A DNA stretch of 64,000 bases from Saccharopolyspora rhizosphaerae (GCF_003931915.1 NZ_RSAA01000007.1:496001-560000), one strand, 5' to 3'. Positions 38,391 through 46,628 are shown, numbered from the stretch's first letter. Numbers and translations are program-made. The notes: generated from the sequence alone by a model not told the origin.

Positions 38391-38797
38391 CCTGACTCAG
38401 AGTGTCGTGAGCACGACCACTTCCGCGCCATGCCCAGCCGCCCAGACTTCGAGACGGCCAACTGTGCACTCCGCACAGCGCCTGCCCCAGCAGGGACGAC
38501 ACGTGACCCTCTGATGACACATCGGAGCAGCGATCCGCGTCACAAACGGAACGACTTCAGGCACGAAACCCCAGCGCCTGCGGTTACGCCCTCCACCTGC
38601 GAAAAGATCCCGGAATTTTCCAACTATGCCCACTGCACAATCACGACCCTCCCTCGGTGTGCGCACAGCGGAGCGCTCCGGGAAACGCGCAGAGCTCGGC
38701 CCCGACCACGCCCCTGGAACGTCGCAGCAGCCGGTGGAGGAGGGAATCAAGCGTGGAGACGGGGCAGCCAGGAAGCAGGCGTGGAACGACCTGGAGT
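38391..38797. other. upstream region of the lpdA operon
   Basis: About 400 bases with no convincing gene; it must hold the operon promoter. AT-richer patches occur near 38605-38640 (AAAAGATCCCGGAATTTTCC), a plausible promoter area. Confidence 0.45.
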
Positions 38798-38864
38798 GCG
38801 TGAGGGGAGCTGACCACGTCGGTCAGCTCCCCTCACGCCTCCCGTCCAGCCCTGGCTGGACGGG
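38798..38864. terminator. two adjacent strong hairpins
   Basis: Hairpin 1: perfect 18-base arms 38798-38815 and 38821-38838 with loop ACGTC. Hairpin 2: perfect 11-base arms 38841-38851 and 38854-38864 with a two-base loop. Hairpin 2 begins six bases after a minus-strand stop codon (38870), supporting a short gene there. They insulate the pucR side from lpdA. Confidence 0.8.
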
Positions 38865-38869
38865 CTCGG

Positions 38870-39053
38870 TCACGCGGTGGTCGACTCGGCGTCCGCTGGG
38901 GCGGGGGTCGGCTCCTCGGGCTTCTTCCTCCAGGTCTGCCAGGCTCCGAGTCCGCAGCCCGCGCTGAGCACCGAGAGCAGGACGACTCCAACGCCCCCCG
39001 TTCTGTCTGCACTTGATGTTCTTCCACACCAGGACCATCAGAACGGCGGGCAC
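38870..39053 (-). pseudogene. small membrane protein gene with an apparent frameshift
   Basis: One frame reads PAVLMVLVWKNIKCRQNGG from a GTG at 39053; another continues as VGVVLLSVLSAGCGLGAWQ, then TWRKKPEEPTPAPADAESTT to TGA at 38870. Removing one G from the six-G run (38994-38999, shown as C on the plus strand) joins them into a 60-residue protein with a hydrophobic segment and a charged, Pro-rich tail. The terminator hairpins directly after it support a real transcript end. It may be a pseudogene, a sequencing slip or a programmed shift. Confidence 0.45.
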
Positions 39054-39082
39054 GTTTTCGTCGAATCCTTCACGTCCGCACC

Positions 39083-40300
39083 TCAGCGGTCTCGGTTGTT
39101 CTTGAGGTCGAGGGCGGAGAGGGCGAGGGACAGGGAGACGTAGGCGGTGCGGCCGTGGAGGGGTTGGCCGATGAGGGTGGTGATCCTGTGGAGGCGGTTG
39201 AGGACGGTGTTGCGGTGGCAGTGCAGGCGGACCGCGGCGTTGGCGGTGGAGCAGTTCTCCTCCAGCCAGGCGGTGAGGGTGTCCAGGAGCATGTCGCGCT
39301 CCTTCACCGGCAGGGCCAACACCGGACCGAGCTGCGTCTCCAGCAGGCGCTGCGCCAGGTCCGGGGATTGGACGAGCAGGGCCTGCGGGAAGCGTTCCTC
39401 CAGAGTGACCAGCTCGACGGCGCCGTGCGGCGAGGTGTCCAGCGTGGTGAGGGCGAGCTGGTGGGCGAGGCCGACCTCGGCGAGCCCCTGCACCTCCGGT
39501 GAGACCGCGACGCGGGCGCGCGCCAGCGGGCGCAAGGCGCCCAGCGCCCTGTCGGCGGGGTGCTGCTCCAAGGCGATCAGGCCGACGAGGGAGTCCGCGC
39601 GGACCTGCCAGACCGAGCGGAAGTGCAACGCCGCCAAGGCTTCCGAGTGACCGCGCAGCGCGAAACCGCCGTCGTCGGTCATCTCCGCGACCACCACCAG
39701 GTAGGAGCCGCCGGTGGGCAGGTCGAGCTCCTTCGCGGTCCGCTGGGCGAAGGCGACGTCGCGGGCGCGGCCGGCCAGCAGGTCCTCCACCAGGGCGTGC
39801 CGCCGCTGGTCGTCGCGCCGAAGCCGTTCCAGCTCGGTGTTGCGGTAGAAGGTCGACAGCGTCGAGGACAGGCCGTCGATGACCCGCCAGATCGAGGTGG
39901 CCACACCCAGCACCGCGTCCGGGTCGGCGCCGTCCCGGTGCGCCTGGTCGACCAGCGCCTCCCACACCACGCGCCCGCCGAGCCGGAACGTCCGCAGCAT
40001 GACCTCCAGCGGCACGCCCTGCTCGGCGCGGCGGCGACCGATGGCGGCCGCGACGTCGTCGTCGCGGTCCGAGATGTCGACCTCGCCGCTGAGGATCTGC
40101 AGGATCCGCTCCAAGTACTGGCGGCAGCCCTCCCAGAGGTCCTCCCGGGGCACCGGCCGGTAGTCGGTCCACTCGGGGTTGTCGGTGAAGATCGCGGACA
40201 TCAGGCGCTCGGTGAGCGCCGGGACGTCGTCCAGCCCGGCTTTGGCCAGCGCGTGCGTCACGTTGGGGAGATCGGCAGGATCGGCTACCACGTCCGGCAA
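39083..40300 (-). CDS. PucR-family transcriptional regulator
   Basis: The 405-residue regulator has a C-terminal helix-turn-helix (TLTAWLEENCSTANAAVRLH, CHRNTVLNRLHRITTLIG near residue 345-385), typical of PucR/CdaR proteins that respond to nutrients. The N-terminal 150 residues form an alpha-helical ligand-sensing domain (VPLEVMLRTFRLGGRVVWEA), and a GGDEF-like middle region follows. It lies upstream of lpdA on the same strand, so it is a candidate regulator of the pyruvate dehydrogenase operon; this is inference from position. Confidence 0.9.
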   Translation of the reverse strand: MPDVVADPADLPNVTHALAKAGLDDVPALTERLMSAIFTDNPEWTDYRPVPREDLWEGCRQYLERILQILSGEVDISDRDDDVAAAIGRRRAEQGVPLEVMLRTFRLGGRVVWEALVDQAHRDGADPDAVLGVATSIWRVIDGLSSTLSTFYRNTELERLRRDDQRRHALVEDLLAGRARDVAFAQRTAKELDLPTGGSYLVVVAEMTDDGGFALRGHSEALAALHFRSVWQVRADSLVGLIALEQHPADRALGALRPLARARVAVSPEVQGLAEVGLAHQLALTTLDTSPHGAVELVTLEERFPQALLVQSPDLAQRLLETQLGPVLALPVKERDMLLDTLTAWLEENCSTANAAVRLHCHRNTVLNRLHRITTLIGQPLHGRTAYVSLSLALSALDLKNNRDR

Positions 40301-40598
40301 CGATACCGGTCAGAGCGACGCCGCGAGGTCGCGAGCACGGATTCCACCGCCACGCCGCAGCCGGACGACCCCACGCCGGAGGGTGATCGCACGATCACCC
40401 ACAGCGATCTGCGCTCGATCTTGAGCGGGGCGAAACGCGTTCCCCGCCAGGATGTTCCGCATCACGCCAGCAATTTGTGACGGCGTGGCTAACGCCGCCC
40501 GCGCCTGCGGCGACACCTGTTGTGGGATGCAACTTCCGGCGCCCCTCGTGAACCCCGACTCCACCACCACAGCGCGACTTTCCAGGGAGAGCAGCACC

Positions 40599-40754
40599 AT
40601 GCAGAGCAACAGCCGCACGGTCGTCTCGTCGGTTGTAGGGACGGTTTCGATGGTCGTGCTGACCGTTCTGCTCGCGGTGACCAATCCCCCGACCGATACG
40701 AGCCAACCGATCCACCCCGCAGCCAACCAGGCCCCGGTCCTGGCCGAGCGGTAG
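40599..40754 (+). CDS. small single-pass membrane or secreted protein
   Basis: This is a 51-residue protein with AGGGAG nine bases before ATG. Residues 8-27 are hydrophobic (VVSSVVGTVSMVVLTVLLAV), followed by a polar Pro/Asn-rich tail. No family was recognised. It is bounded by the pucR promoter region upstream and a stop-abutting repeat element downstream. Confidence 0.55.
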   Translation: MQSNSRTVVSSVVGTVSMVVLTVLLAVTNPPTDTSQPIHPAANQAPVLAER

Positions 40755-40789
40755 TTCTGCGGAACGGCTTCGCGGGCGGCGTAGGCCTT

Positions 40790-40929
40790 GTCCTCAGGTG
40801 TGGTCTCAGCTCTGCCGCAGGTTCGGAGCGTCCAGCACGCCTCGGCCGACGAGAAGTGCTCGAGGAGCGGCGCACGGACCGCCCAGGTCTGCCACCAGCC
40901 GCCCCGCGGAGCGGTTCGTGGAAGAGCGC
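40790..40929. repeat. stop-abutting intergenic element, copy D
   Basis: CCTCAGGTGTGGTCTCAGC, CCGCAGGTTCGGAGCG, then AAGTGCTCGAGGAGCGGCGC and CGGAGCGGTTCGTGG match the other copies. It ends at the stop of the DNA ligase gene. Confidence 0.8.
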
Positions 40930-41937
40930 TCAACCCTCGCGGCGGACTTCTTCGGCTGACTTGTCGTTGCGCAGGCCGGAAAAACGGGGGTGCCGGAGCT
41001 TTCCGTCCTCGGTCCACTCGCTGAAGCCGACCTGGGCGACCAGCTCCGGCTCCGCCCAGTGGACCCCTGGTTCGCGGACCTCGTCGACGAACGGGGACTT
41101 CGAGCGGGACCGCTCGTCGAGCTTCGCCCGGAGGTCGCGCAAGGTCCGCTCGTCGTAGCCGGTGCCGACCTTGCCGGCGTAGCGCAGCCCCTCGCGGTCG
41201 TAGTAGCCGACGAGCAGTGCGCCGAAGCCGGACCGAGCGCCCTGGGGATCGGTGTACCCGCCGATCACGAACTCCTGGCCGGACACGCACTTGAACTTCA
41301 GCCAGTCCCGCCCGCGACCGGACCGGTAGGGCTGGTCGGCCCGCTTGGCGATCAGCCCTTCCCACCCGCGCGCGCAGGCCTCCTCGAGGAACGCCACGCC
41401 CTCGCCGTTGCGGTGCCTGCTGAAGCGCAGTGGGTCGGTGAACTCGAAGCACTCCTGCAGCAGCCGCTTGCGGCTCCGCAGCGGCAGACGCGTCAGGTCC
41501 ACGCCGCCGAAGGCGATCAGGTCGAAGACGTAGTAGTAGACCGGGACCCCGGTGCGGCGCGCGGCGGCGGCGTCAGTGAGGTGGATTCGCTTCTGCAGCT
41601 TGGCGAAGCTCGTCTTGTCGCCTTCGAAGGCCACGACCTCGCCGTCGACCACGAACTGCGAAGCTCCCTGGGCGGCCAGGGCGTCCACGACCTCCGGGTA
41701 GGCGGGGTCGACGCGCTTGCGGTTGCGCGACCACAGCTGCGGCTCCCGGCCGTCGGCGCCGGCGATGAGCCGCACGCCGTCGAGCTTGCGCTCGTAGATC
41801 CAGTTCTCGTCGGAGAACTCGTGGCGGGTGAGCGTGGCCAGCTCGGGCGCGTGCCAGGTCCCGCCCGGCCAGGAGCGCAGCAACGCCTGGGCCTCGTCGT
41901 CGAGCAGACCCGCGAGATCGGTCATGCGGGTCAGCAT
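40930..41937 (-). CDS. ATP-dependent DNA ligase (LigD/LigC-type)
   Basis: The protein of about 335 residues has the nucleotidyltransferase motif I ERKLDGVRLIAG (catalytic Lys near residue 48), VDGEVVAFEG (motif III), EGLIAKRAD (motif IV) and DWLKFKC (motif V), then an OB domain with VGYYDREGLRYAGKVGTGYD. These small ligases serve repair, including non-homologous end joining; no Ku gene is nearby. The start is uncertain: ATG 41937 or 41925, or TTG 41961. The C-terminal PRFSGLRNDKSAEEV is typical. Confidence 0.92.
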   Translation of the reverse strand: MLTRMTDLAGLLDDEAQALLRSWPGGTWHAPELATLTRHEFSDENWIYERKLDGVRLIAGADGREPQLWSRNRKRVDPAYPEVVDALAAQGASQFVVDGEVVAFEGDKTSFAKLQKRIHLTDAAAARRTGVPVYYYVFDLIAFGGVDLTRLPLRSRKRLLQECFEFTDPLRFSRHRNGEGVAFLEEACARGWEGLIAKRADQPYRSGRGRDWLKFKCVSGQEFVIGGYTDPQGARSGFGALLVGYYDREGLRYAGKVGTGYDERTLRDLRAKLDERSRSKSPFVDEVREPGVHWAEPELVAQVGFSEWTEDGKLRHPRFSGLRNDKSAEEVRREG

Positions 41938-42080
41938 CACCCCTGCCCGGATCACCGACAAGCTGAGAACGCGCTGTGAACGCGCTGTGAGTGCACCCCC
42001 GCAGAATTTCTCGACCGGGTGAATGCGCGAGACTTGTCCCGTCGGTTCCCCCTCACGACCGCCGAAGGTGAATGCGCACG

Positions 42081-42827
42081 ATGCCGAAGAACCAGAACCT
42101 GGTGACGCAGAAGAGCGGGCTCTCCACCAACATCATCCTGACCATCGTGGTGGTGGTCGTCGCGGTGGTGGTGATCGGTGGCGTGCTGCTGTTCAACCGC
42201 GGCGGGGACGGTGGCGGCGACACCGGCGGTTCGCAGCCGGCCGTGGCGGCAGAGGTCTTGCGCAAGCCGGACAGCCACGTGCTCACCGAGGCTCCCGACG
42301 GCAAGCTCACCGTGGTCGAGTTCGTCGACTTCCAGTGCCCCGTGTGCCAGAAGTACTACTCGGGGTTCATGAGGAACATCGAGGACGAGTACGCGGGCCG
42401 GATCACCTTCATCACGCGCAACTACCCGTTGGAGATGCACCCGCTCTCGCAGCAAGCCGCGCGCGCCGCCGAGGCCGCGGCGTTCCAGGGCAAGTACAAG
42501 GAGATGTACCACGCCCTGTTCGACAACTGGGCCCAGTGGGCCGCCGACGGCCAGCAGTACGCCAGCGACGAGGCCAAGGCCAAGGCGCAGTTCGAGCAGT
42601 ACGCGCAGCAGATCGGGCTGGACGTCAACCGCTTCAAGCAGGACATGGTCTCGCCCAAGGTCCAGGCCAAGATCGACCAGGACGTCGCCGATGGCGGAGC
42701 CGCCGGCGTGGGCTCCACGCCGACGATCTTCCTCAACGGCCGCCAGTTCGACCCGGGCAACGTTCAGTCCTACGCCGAGATCGGGCCGAAGCTCCGCGAG
42801 CAGCTGGACCAGGAGCTGGCGAAGTGA
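42081..42827 (+). CDS. DsbA-like thiol-disulfide oxidoreductase, membrane-anchored
   Basis: The 248-residue protein has an N-terminal transmembrane anchor (NIILTIVVVVVAVVVIGGVL), a Gly-rich linker, and a thioredoxin-like domain with CPVC in FVDFQCPVCQKYYSG near residue 90. The DsbA-type insertion (HPLSQQAARAAEAAAFQGKY) and cis-Pro STPTIFLNG are present. It introduces disulfides into exported proteins and is reoxidised by VKOR. ATG 42081 is preferred for spacing to AAGGTGA; 42072 is possible. It overlaps the VKOR gene by four bases. Confidence 0.92.
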   Translation: MPKNQNLVTQKSGLSTNIILTIVVVVVAVVVIGGVLLFNRGGDGGGDTGGSQPAVAAEVLRKPDSHVLTEAPDGKLTVVEFVDFQCPVCQKYYSGFMRNIEDEYAGRITFITRNYPLEMHPLSQQAARAAEAAAFQGKYKEMYHALFDNWAQWAADGQQYASDEAKAKAQFEQYAQQIGLDVNRFKQDMVSPKVQAKIDQDVADGGAAGVGSTPTIFLNGRQFDPGNVQSYAEIGPKLREQLDQELAK

Positions 42828-43453
42828 CCACCGCCCACGCCGTCGAAGAGACCGCCGGCCAGGAGCCGCGGGCGTCGGCCCGGCCGCGCGGCCTGGCGTG
42901 GTTGTACGTCGTGGGCGGTGCGATCGGGTTCGTCGCCTCGTTCGCGCTGATCGTCGAGAAGGTAGCGAAGCTGGTCAACCCGGACCACGTCCTCTCCTGC
43001 AGCCTCAACCCGATCGTCTCCTGCGGGTCGGTGATGGACAGCCCGCAGGCCGCGCTGCTGGGCTTCCCGAACCCGCTCATCGGTGTCGCGGCCTTCCCGG
43101 TGGTGGTCGCCAGCGGCGTGGCGCTGCTGGCAGGGTTCCGCCCGCCTCGCTGGTACTGGTGGGGCCTGCAGGTCGGGACGACGCTGGCCGTGGTCTTCAT
43201 CCACTGGCTGATCGTGCAGAGCCTCTACTCCATCGGCGCGCTGTGCCCCTACTGCATGGTCGTCTGGGCCGTGACGATCCCGCTGTTCTGGTACACGACC
43301 CTGCGCAACCTGCGCGAGGGCCACCTCGGCAGCGCAGGCCGTTCGCTCGGATCGGCCCTGGGCACGTTGCACACCGTGGTAGTCGTAGTGTGGTACCTCG
43401 TGATCGTCGCGCTCATCCTGCAGCGCTTCTGGGACTACTGGACGAGCCTCTGA
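42824..43453 (+). CDS. vitamin K epoxide reductase (VKOR)-family disulfide reoxidant
   Basis: The 209-residue membrane protein has four to five transmembrane segments and both Cys pairs: CSLNPIVSC near residue 55-65 and the redox CPYC in IGALCPYCMVVWAVT near residue 140. VKOR reoxidises DsbA using menaquinone in actinobacteria. GTG at 42824 lies in the GTGA overlap with the DsbA gene, so the pair is coupled. Confidence 0.95.
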   Translation: MTTAHAVEETAGQEPRASARPRGLAWLYVVGGAIGFVASFALIVEKVAKLVNPDHVLSCSLNPIVSCGSVMDSPQAALLGFPNPLIGVAAFPVVVASGVALLAGFRPPRWYWWGLQVGTTLAVVFIHWLIVQSLYSIGALCPYCMVVWAVTIPLFWYTTLRNLREGHLGSAGRSLGSALGTLHTVVVVVWYLVIVALILQRFWDYWTSL

Positions 43454-43463
43454 CCGGCCGTCC

Positions 43464-43488
43464 GTTTGCACCACCAGGGTCACGGGTA
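43464..43488 (+). promoter_or_regulatory. SigF-type promoter ahead of rsbW-sigF
   Basis: GTTT (43464-43467), 16 bases, then GGGTA (43484-43488) match the actinobacterial SigF/SigB pattern GTTT-N14-17-GGGTA. It suggests autoregulation. Confidence 0.7.
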
Positions 43489-43552
43489 CCAGGGAACCGC
43501 AAGGGCAGATCACAGCATGTGAACGCCGCTCCGAGACGAGGTGGTCGGCGAA

Positions 43553-43993
43553 ATGAGCGTGGAACGCGAGGTCACGCAGGTCGAACCTGCGACTTCCGCT
43601 CCCAACCAAGTCGAAGTGCGGGTCAGGGCAGAGCCCGACCAGCTGTCAGTCATGCGGGCCGTCGTGGGTGACTTGGCGATGCGCGCCGACCACGACGTCG
43701 ACTCGATCGCCGACCTGCGGTTGGCCGTCGACGAGGCGTGCTCGTCACTGGTCCGCTTGGCCGAGCCGGAGGCCACGCTGGTCTGCCGGTTCCGGCTGGT
43801 CGGTGATCAGTTGTCGATCACCGCCGAAGTGCACAGCAAGGACCACCTCGGGCCTCGCAAGGACACCTTCAGCTGGCGCGTGCTCAGCGCACTCGCCGAC
43901 ACTGTGTCAACCTCGGTCGAGTCGGATCCCAATGCCAACGGAAGTCACCTGGTGCGGATCGAGTTGACCAAGGGACGGACGGCTCAGGTGTGA
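43553..43993 (+). CDS. rsbW: anti-sigma factor with HATPase fold (RsbW-like)
   Basis: The 146-residue protein is a GHKL-type ATPase domain with an N-box-like RLAVDEACSSLV near residue 62-72 and the pattern ITAEVHSKDHL after it. The G1/G2 boxes are weak, common in this group. RsbW/UsfX binds SigF and holds it inactive until an anti-anti-sigma factor releases it. ATG 43553 follows GAGGTGG 11 bases upstream. The stop overlaps the sigF start by four bases (GTGA), the usual arrangement. Confidence 0.85.
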   Translation: MSVEREVTQVEPATSAPNQVEVRVRAEPDQLSVMRAVVGDLAMRADHDVDSIADLRLAVDEACSSLVRLAEPEATLVCRFRLVGDQLSITAEVHSKDHLGPRKDTFSWRVLSALADTVSTSVESDPNANGSHLVRIELTKGRTAQV

Positions 43994-44790
43994 AACGAGC
44001 GGAATCCACTCAGTCGCGCAACGAGCGCTACGACAAGCTCGCGCCTCTGTTCGGCGAGCTCGCCAAGCTGGACGACGCGGATCCCCGGCGGTCCGAACTT
44101 CGGGACAAGCTCGTCACCGAGCACATGCCGGTGGCCGAGCACATCGCGCGCCGCTTCAGCCACCGCGGCGAGTCCCAGGAGGACCTCACCCAGGTCGCGG
44201 TCCTGGGTCTGATCAACGCGGTGGACCGCTTCGACCCCGAGCGCGGGGTCGACTTCTTGTCCTACGCGGTTCCGACGATCATGGGCGAGGTGCGCAGGCA
44301 CTTCCGCGACACCGGATGGGCCGTGCGGATGCCGCGCAGGCTGCAGGAGCTGCACCTGTCGGTCTCGTCGGCCATCGCGCGGTTGTCGCAGGAGCTGGGC
44401 CGCGCGCCCACCCCCAGCGAACTGGCCAAGCACCTCGGCATCAGCACCGACGACGTCTACCACGGGCTGGAAGCCGGCAACGCCTACCGGAGCGCGTCGC
44501 TGGACGAGCTGCTCACCGACACGGACGAGATCCCGCTCGGTGACGCCATCGGGTCCGACGACGCCGAGCTGGCCGAGGTCGAGAACCGGGAGATGGTCCG
44601 GCCGCTGCTCGAGGAGCTGCCCGAGCGGGAGCGCAAGATCCTCGTGATGCGCTTCTTCCGGGGCATGACCCAGACGCAGATCGCGGAGCAGGTCGGCATC
44701 TCGCAGATGCACGTCTCACGGCTGCTGTCGCGGACTCTCGTGTGGCTGCGCCAGCGCCTCGAGGAGGAGACGCCCCAACCGGCGGAGTGA
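43990..44790 (+). CDS. sigF: RNA polymerase sigma factor SigF (SigB/F/G group)
   Basis: The 266-residue factor has region 2 (HMPVAEHIARRFSHRGESQE, GLINAVDRFDPERGVDFLSY), region 3 (AVRMPRRLQELHLSVSSAIA) and region 4 (ELPERERKILVMRFFRGMTQ, QIAEQVGISQMHVSRLLSRT). Starting at GTG within the rsbW stop, it is co-transcribed with its anti-sigma factor. It controls stationary-phase and stress genes and probably its own operon through the promoter at 43464. Confidence 0.96.
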   Translation: MKRAESTQSRNERYDKLAPLFGELAKLDDADPRRSELRDKLVTEHMPVAEHIARRFSHRGESQEDLTQVAVLGLINAVDRFDPERGVDFLSYAVPTIMGEVRRHFRDTGWAVRMPRRLQELHLSVSSAIARLSQELGRAPTPSELAKHLGISTDDVYHGLEAGNAYRSASLDELLTDTDEIPLGDAIGSDDAELAEVENREMVRPLLEELPERERKILVMRFFRGMTQTQIAEQVGISQMHVSRLLSRTLVWLRQRLEEETPQPAE

Positions 44791-45037
44791 GCAGGTTGAG
44801 CAGAAGGGCGGAGTTGCCGCGCCCTCAGCTCGGCTAGCGTTGCTCTTGATCGAGGCAGAGCAGCCGAGGGAGGACACGTGGGAGCACGAATCGACCTGGC
44901 CAAGCTCGCGGGCGGGAGCGACCAGCCGGACCGGCCGACCGACCACGACCAGGCAGCCGAACGCCGTCCGCTGCCCTTCGCGCGCTCCGCCGCAGGTTCG
45001 GGCCTTCGAACCCGAACACGGGGTCCTGAAGTGGGGA

Positions 45038-45078
45038 ACCGCCCGGGGTCAGTCGGGGGAATGCGGACCCCGGGCGGT
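45038..45078 (-). terminator. terminator of the M23 peptidase gene
   Basis: A perfect 13-base stem (45038-45050 with 45066-45078, ACCGCCCGGGGTC and its complement) with a 15-base loop lies 20 bases downstream of the minus-strand M23 gene stop. Confidence 0.75.
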
Positions 45079-45098
45079 CGTCTGTGGGGCAGCCTCGC

Positions 45099-45890
45099 TC
45101 ACGCGACCTCGATGCCGCGCTCGCGGAGCCACGGCAGCGGGTTGATCTTCTGGCTGCCGTTCTTGTGGACCTCGAAGTGCAGGTGCGGACCGGTGGACTG
45201 GCCGCGGTTGCCCATGGTGGCGATCTGCTCGCCCGCACCGACCCGCTGACCCTCGTCCGCGACGATCGTGTTCACGTGTCCGTAGACGGTGACCGTGCCG
45301 TCGTCGTGCTCGACCCGGACCCACATGCCGAAGCCACTGGCCGGACCCGCTTCGACGACCTCACCGGGAGCCACCGCGTAGATCGGCGTGCCGATCTTGT
45401 TGGCGATGTCGATGCCCCGGTGGCTGGTGCCCCAGCGAGATCCGTAGCCGGAGGTGTAGCGGCCTTCGGCGGGCTTGTGGAAGCCGGCGGCCTTGCGCGC
45501 CTTCTCCTCGGCGGCCCGGCGCGCCTCGGCTTCGGCCTGAGCGGCCTTGCGGGCGGCTTCGGCCTGGGCGATGCGCTCGGCCTCGATGGCGCGGGCCTTG
45601 GCCATCTCCCGGACCGCGGTCTCCTGGACCTCGGCCTGGGGCGGGGCCTGCGCCTGCAGCAGCTGCACGGCCGCCGGGCTGTTCTGGGTTCCTGTGACGG
45701 CGGTGCTCAGGTTCTTGGCGTCAGCCAAGGGCTGAACGTCGCGATCCTGCGGCTCGGAACCGGCGTTCGCGGCAAGAGGCTGGCCCACCGCCGCGAACGC
45801 TCCTCCGGCCACCACCGCCGCCACAACCTTGTTGCGGAGCGGAAGACCGGCCATCGGGGGTTGCCGGTCCTCCTTGCGATGCTTGCCCAT
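45099..45890 (-). CDS. secreted M23 peptidase (LytM type) with coiled coil
   Basis: The 263-residue protein has an N-terminal signal/anchor (KVVAAVVAGGAFAAVGQ), an Ala/Glu/Arg-rich coiled coil (about residues 90-140) and an M23 domain with HRGIDIANKIG (HxxxD) near residue 160 and HLHFEVHKNG (HxH) near the C-terminus, the zinc ligands of LytM-type endopeptidases. It cleaves peptidoglycan cross-links or activates amidases. ATG 45890 has GGAAGG five bases upstream. A structured leader lies before it. Confidence 0.93.
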   Translation of the reverse strand: MGKHRKEDRQPPMAGLPLRNKVVAAVVAGGAFAAVGQPLAANAGSEPQDRDVQPLADAKNLSTAVTGTQNSPAAVQLLQAQAPPQAEVQETAVREMAKARAIEAERIAQAEAARKAAQAEAEARRAAEEKARKAAGFHKPAEGRYTSGYGSRWGTSHRGIDIANKIGTPIYAVAPGEVVEAGPASGFGMWVRVEHDDGTVTVYGHVNTIVADEGQRVGAGEQIATMGNRGQSTGPHLHFEVHKNGSQKINPLPWLRERGIEVA

Positions 45891-45899
45891 CACTACCTT

Positions 45900-45986
45900 C
45901 CGTCGGGGGACGGTTCGACCACTCCCGCGTCGGGGGAAGCGGGCGAGACCCCCTCGGGGAAAGAGATCTCATCGTGATCGAACCGT
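45900..45986 (-). promoter_or_regulatory. structured leader of the M23 gene, possible RNA switch
   Basis: On the minus strand a 13-base helix (45974-45986 with 45910-45922, one wobble/mismatch) encloses two smaller stems: CCCCGAGGGG and CCCGC/GCGGG. A short hairpin CCGTC-loop-GACGG (45900-45913) overlaps both the 3-prime arm and two bases of the GGAAGG ribosome site, so the two folds exclude each other. It resembles a riboswitch-type design but is not assigned to a family. Confidence 0.5.
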
Positions 45987-46443
45987 GACGTGCGGACCAG
46001 AACGTAGCTGACAGTCACAGCGTGCCGCAACTCAGGACTCACTCAGCAGAGGAATCACCCACTTGAGCCGCACGGTCCATTACTGATCGTGACGACTGAA
46101 GATCACCGCGCGGTCACGCCGAAGATCACGCGAACCCGGCGATCACGGGCGCCCCGCAGTCGCCGCGAGCCGGGCCACGAGTCCAAGATTCGAACAGTTC
46201 GTGCAGGTCATGTGGATGTTGAGGGCCCGACCGCCAAGGCGCACAACGACAACCGGAGCGACCGCGCACCGCGTTTGAGTCCACAGAGGACGGTCAGCGT
46301 CACACCACGCTCCAGCGCGGCCGCAAGATCACGACGGGGGGAAGGTGTCGTTCAACACAGATCCCCCACGAAAGGCCCAGTCAGGCCTCCCGCACTCTGG
46401 GAGACGCTGCCACTCGACTGCGCGATCTGTTTGACTGTCCCCC
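45987..46443. other. intergenic region between the M23 gene and the leader peptide
   Basis: About 450 bases without a convincing gene. It probably contains the promoter and longer 5-prime leader of the M23 gene (GGGTGATTC and GACTGTCAGCTACG on the minus strand) and the promoter of the leader peptide/exporter unit. Confidence 0.4.
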
Positions 46444-46536
46444 ATGACGCCCGGTGATCAGTGGCGGCTGCTGTCGCAGCGCCTCCACGTAGACCTGCGC
46501 CGCGTCACCTCCGCACGGTGTCGGCGCTCGCGCTAG
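46444..46536 (+). CDS. putative regulatory leader peptide (HVDLxR type)
   Basis: A 30-residue reading frame reads RLLSQRLHVDLRRVTSARC followed by RRSR and stop. The LHVDLxRVxSxxC pattern is that of actinobacterial leader peptides found before sulfur-assimilation and transport genes, where ribosome stalling at cysteine codons can regulate downstream expression. One Cys codon (residue 26) is present. It lies 92 bases before the exporter gene start. The known peptides were recalled, not searched. Confidence 0.65.
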   Translation: MTPGDQWRLLSQRLHVDLRRVTSARCRRSR

Positions 46537-46628
46537 TACGCAGTCGCGCCTGTCCGCACCTTCTCGCCTTCTCGCCACGAGACCTCGCGCCGCGAACTCG
46601 TCGCGCCCGGATCCCGTACGGAGACATC

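Noticed and set aside
35619-38813. A 1064-codon open frame on the plus strand opposite the pyruvate dehydrogenase operon
   Set aside because: It is antisense to three clearly recognised genes and shows only the composition expected of the complementary frame in high-GC DNA.
45987-46300. A full ydaO (c-di-AMP) riboswitch before the M23 gene
   Set aside because: Only fragments resembling the consensus were seen and in uncertain order; reported instead as a structured leader of unknown class.
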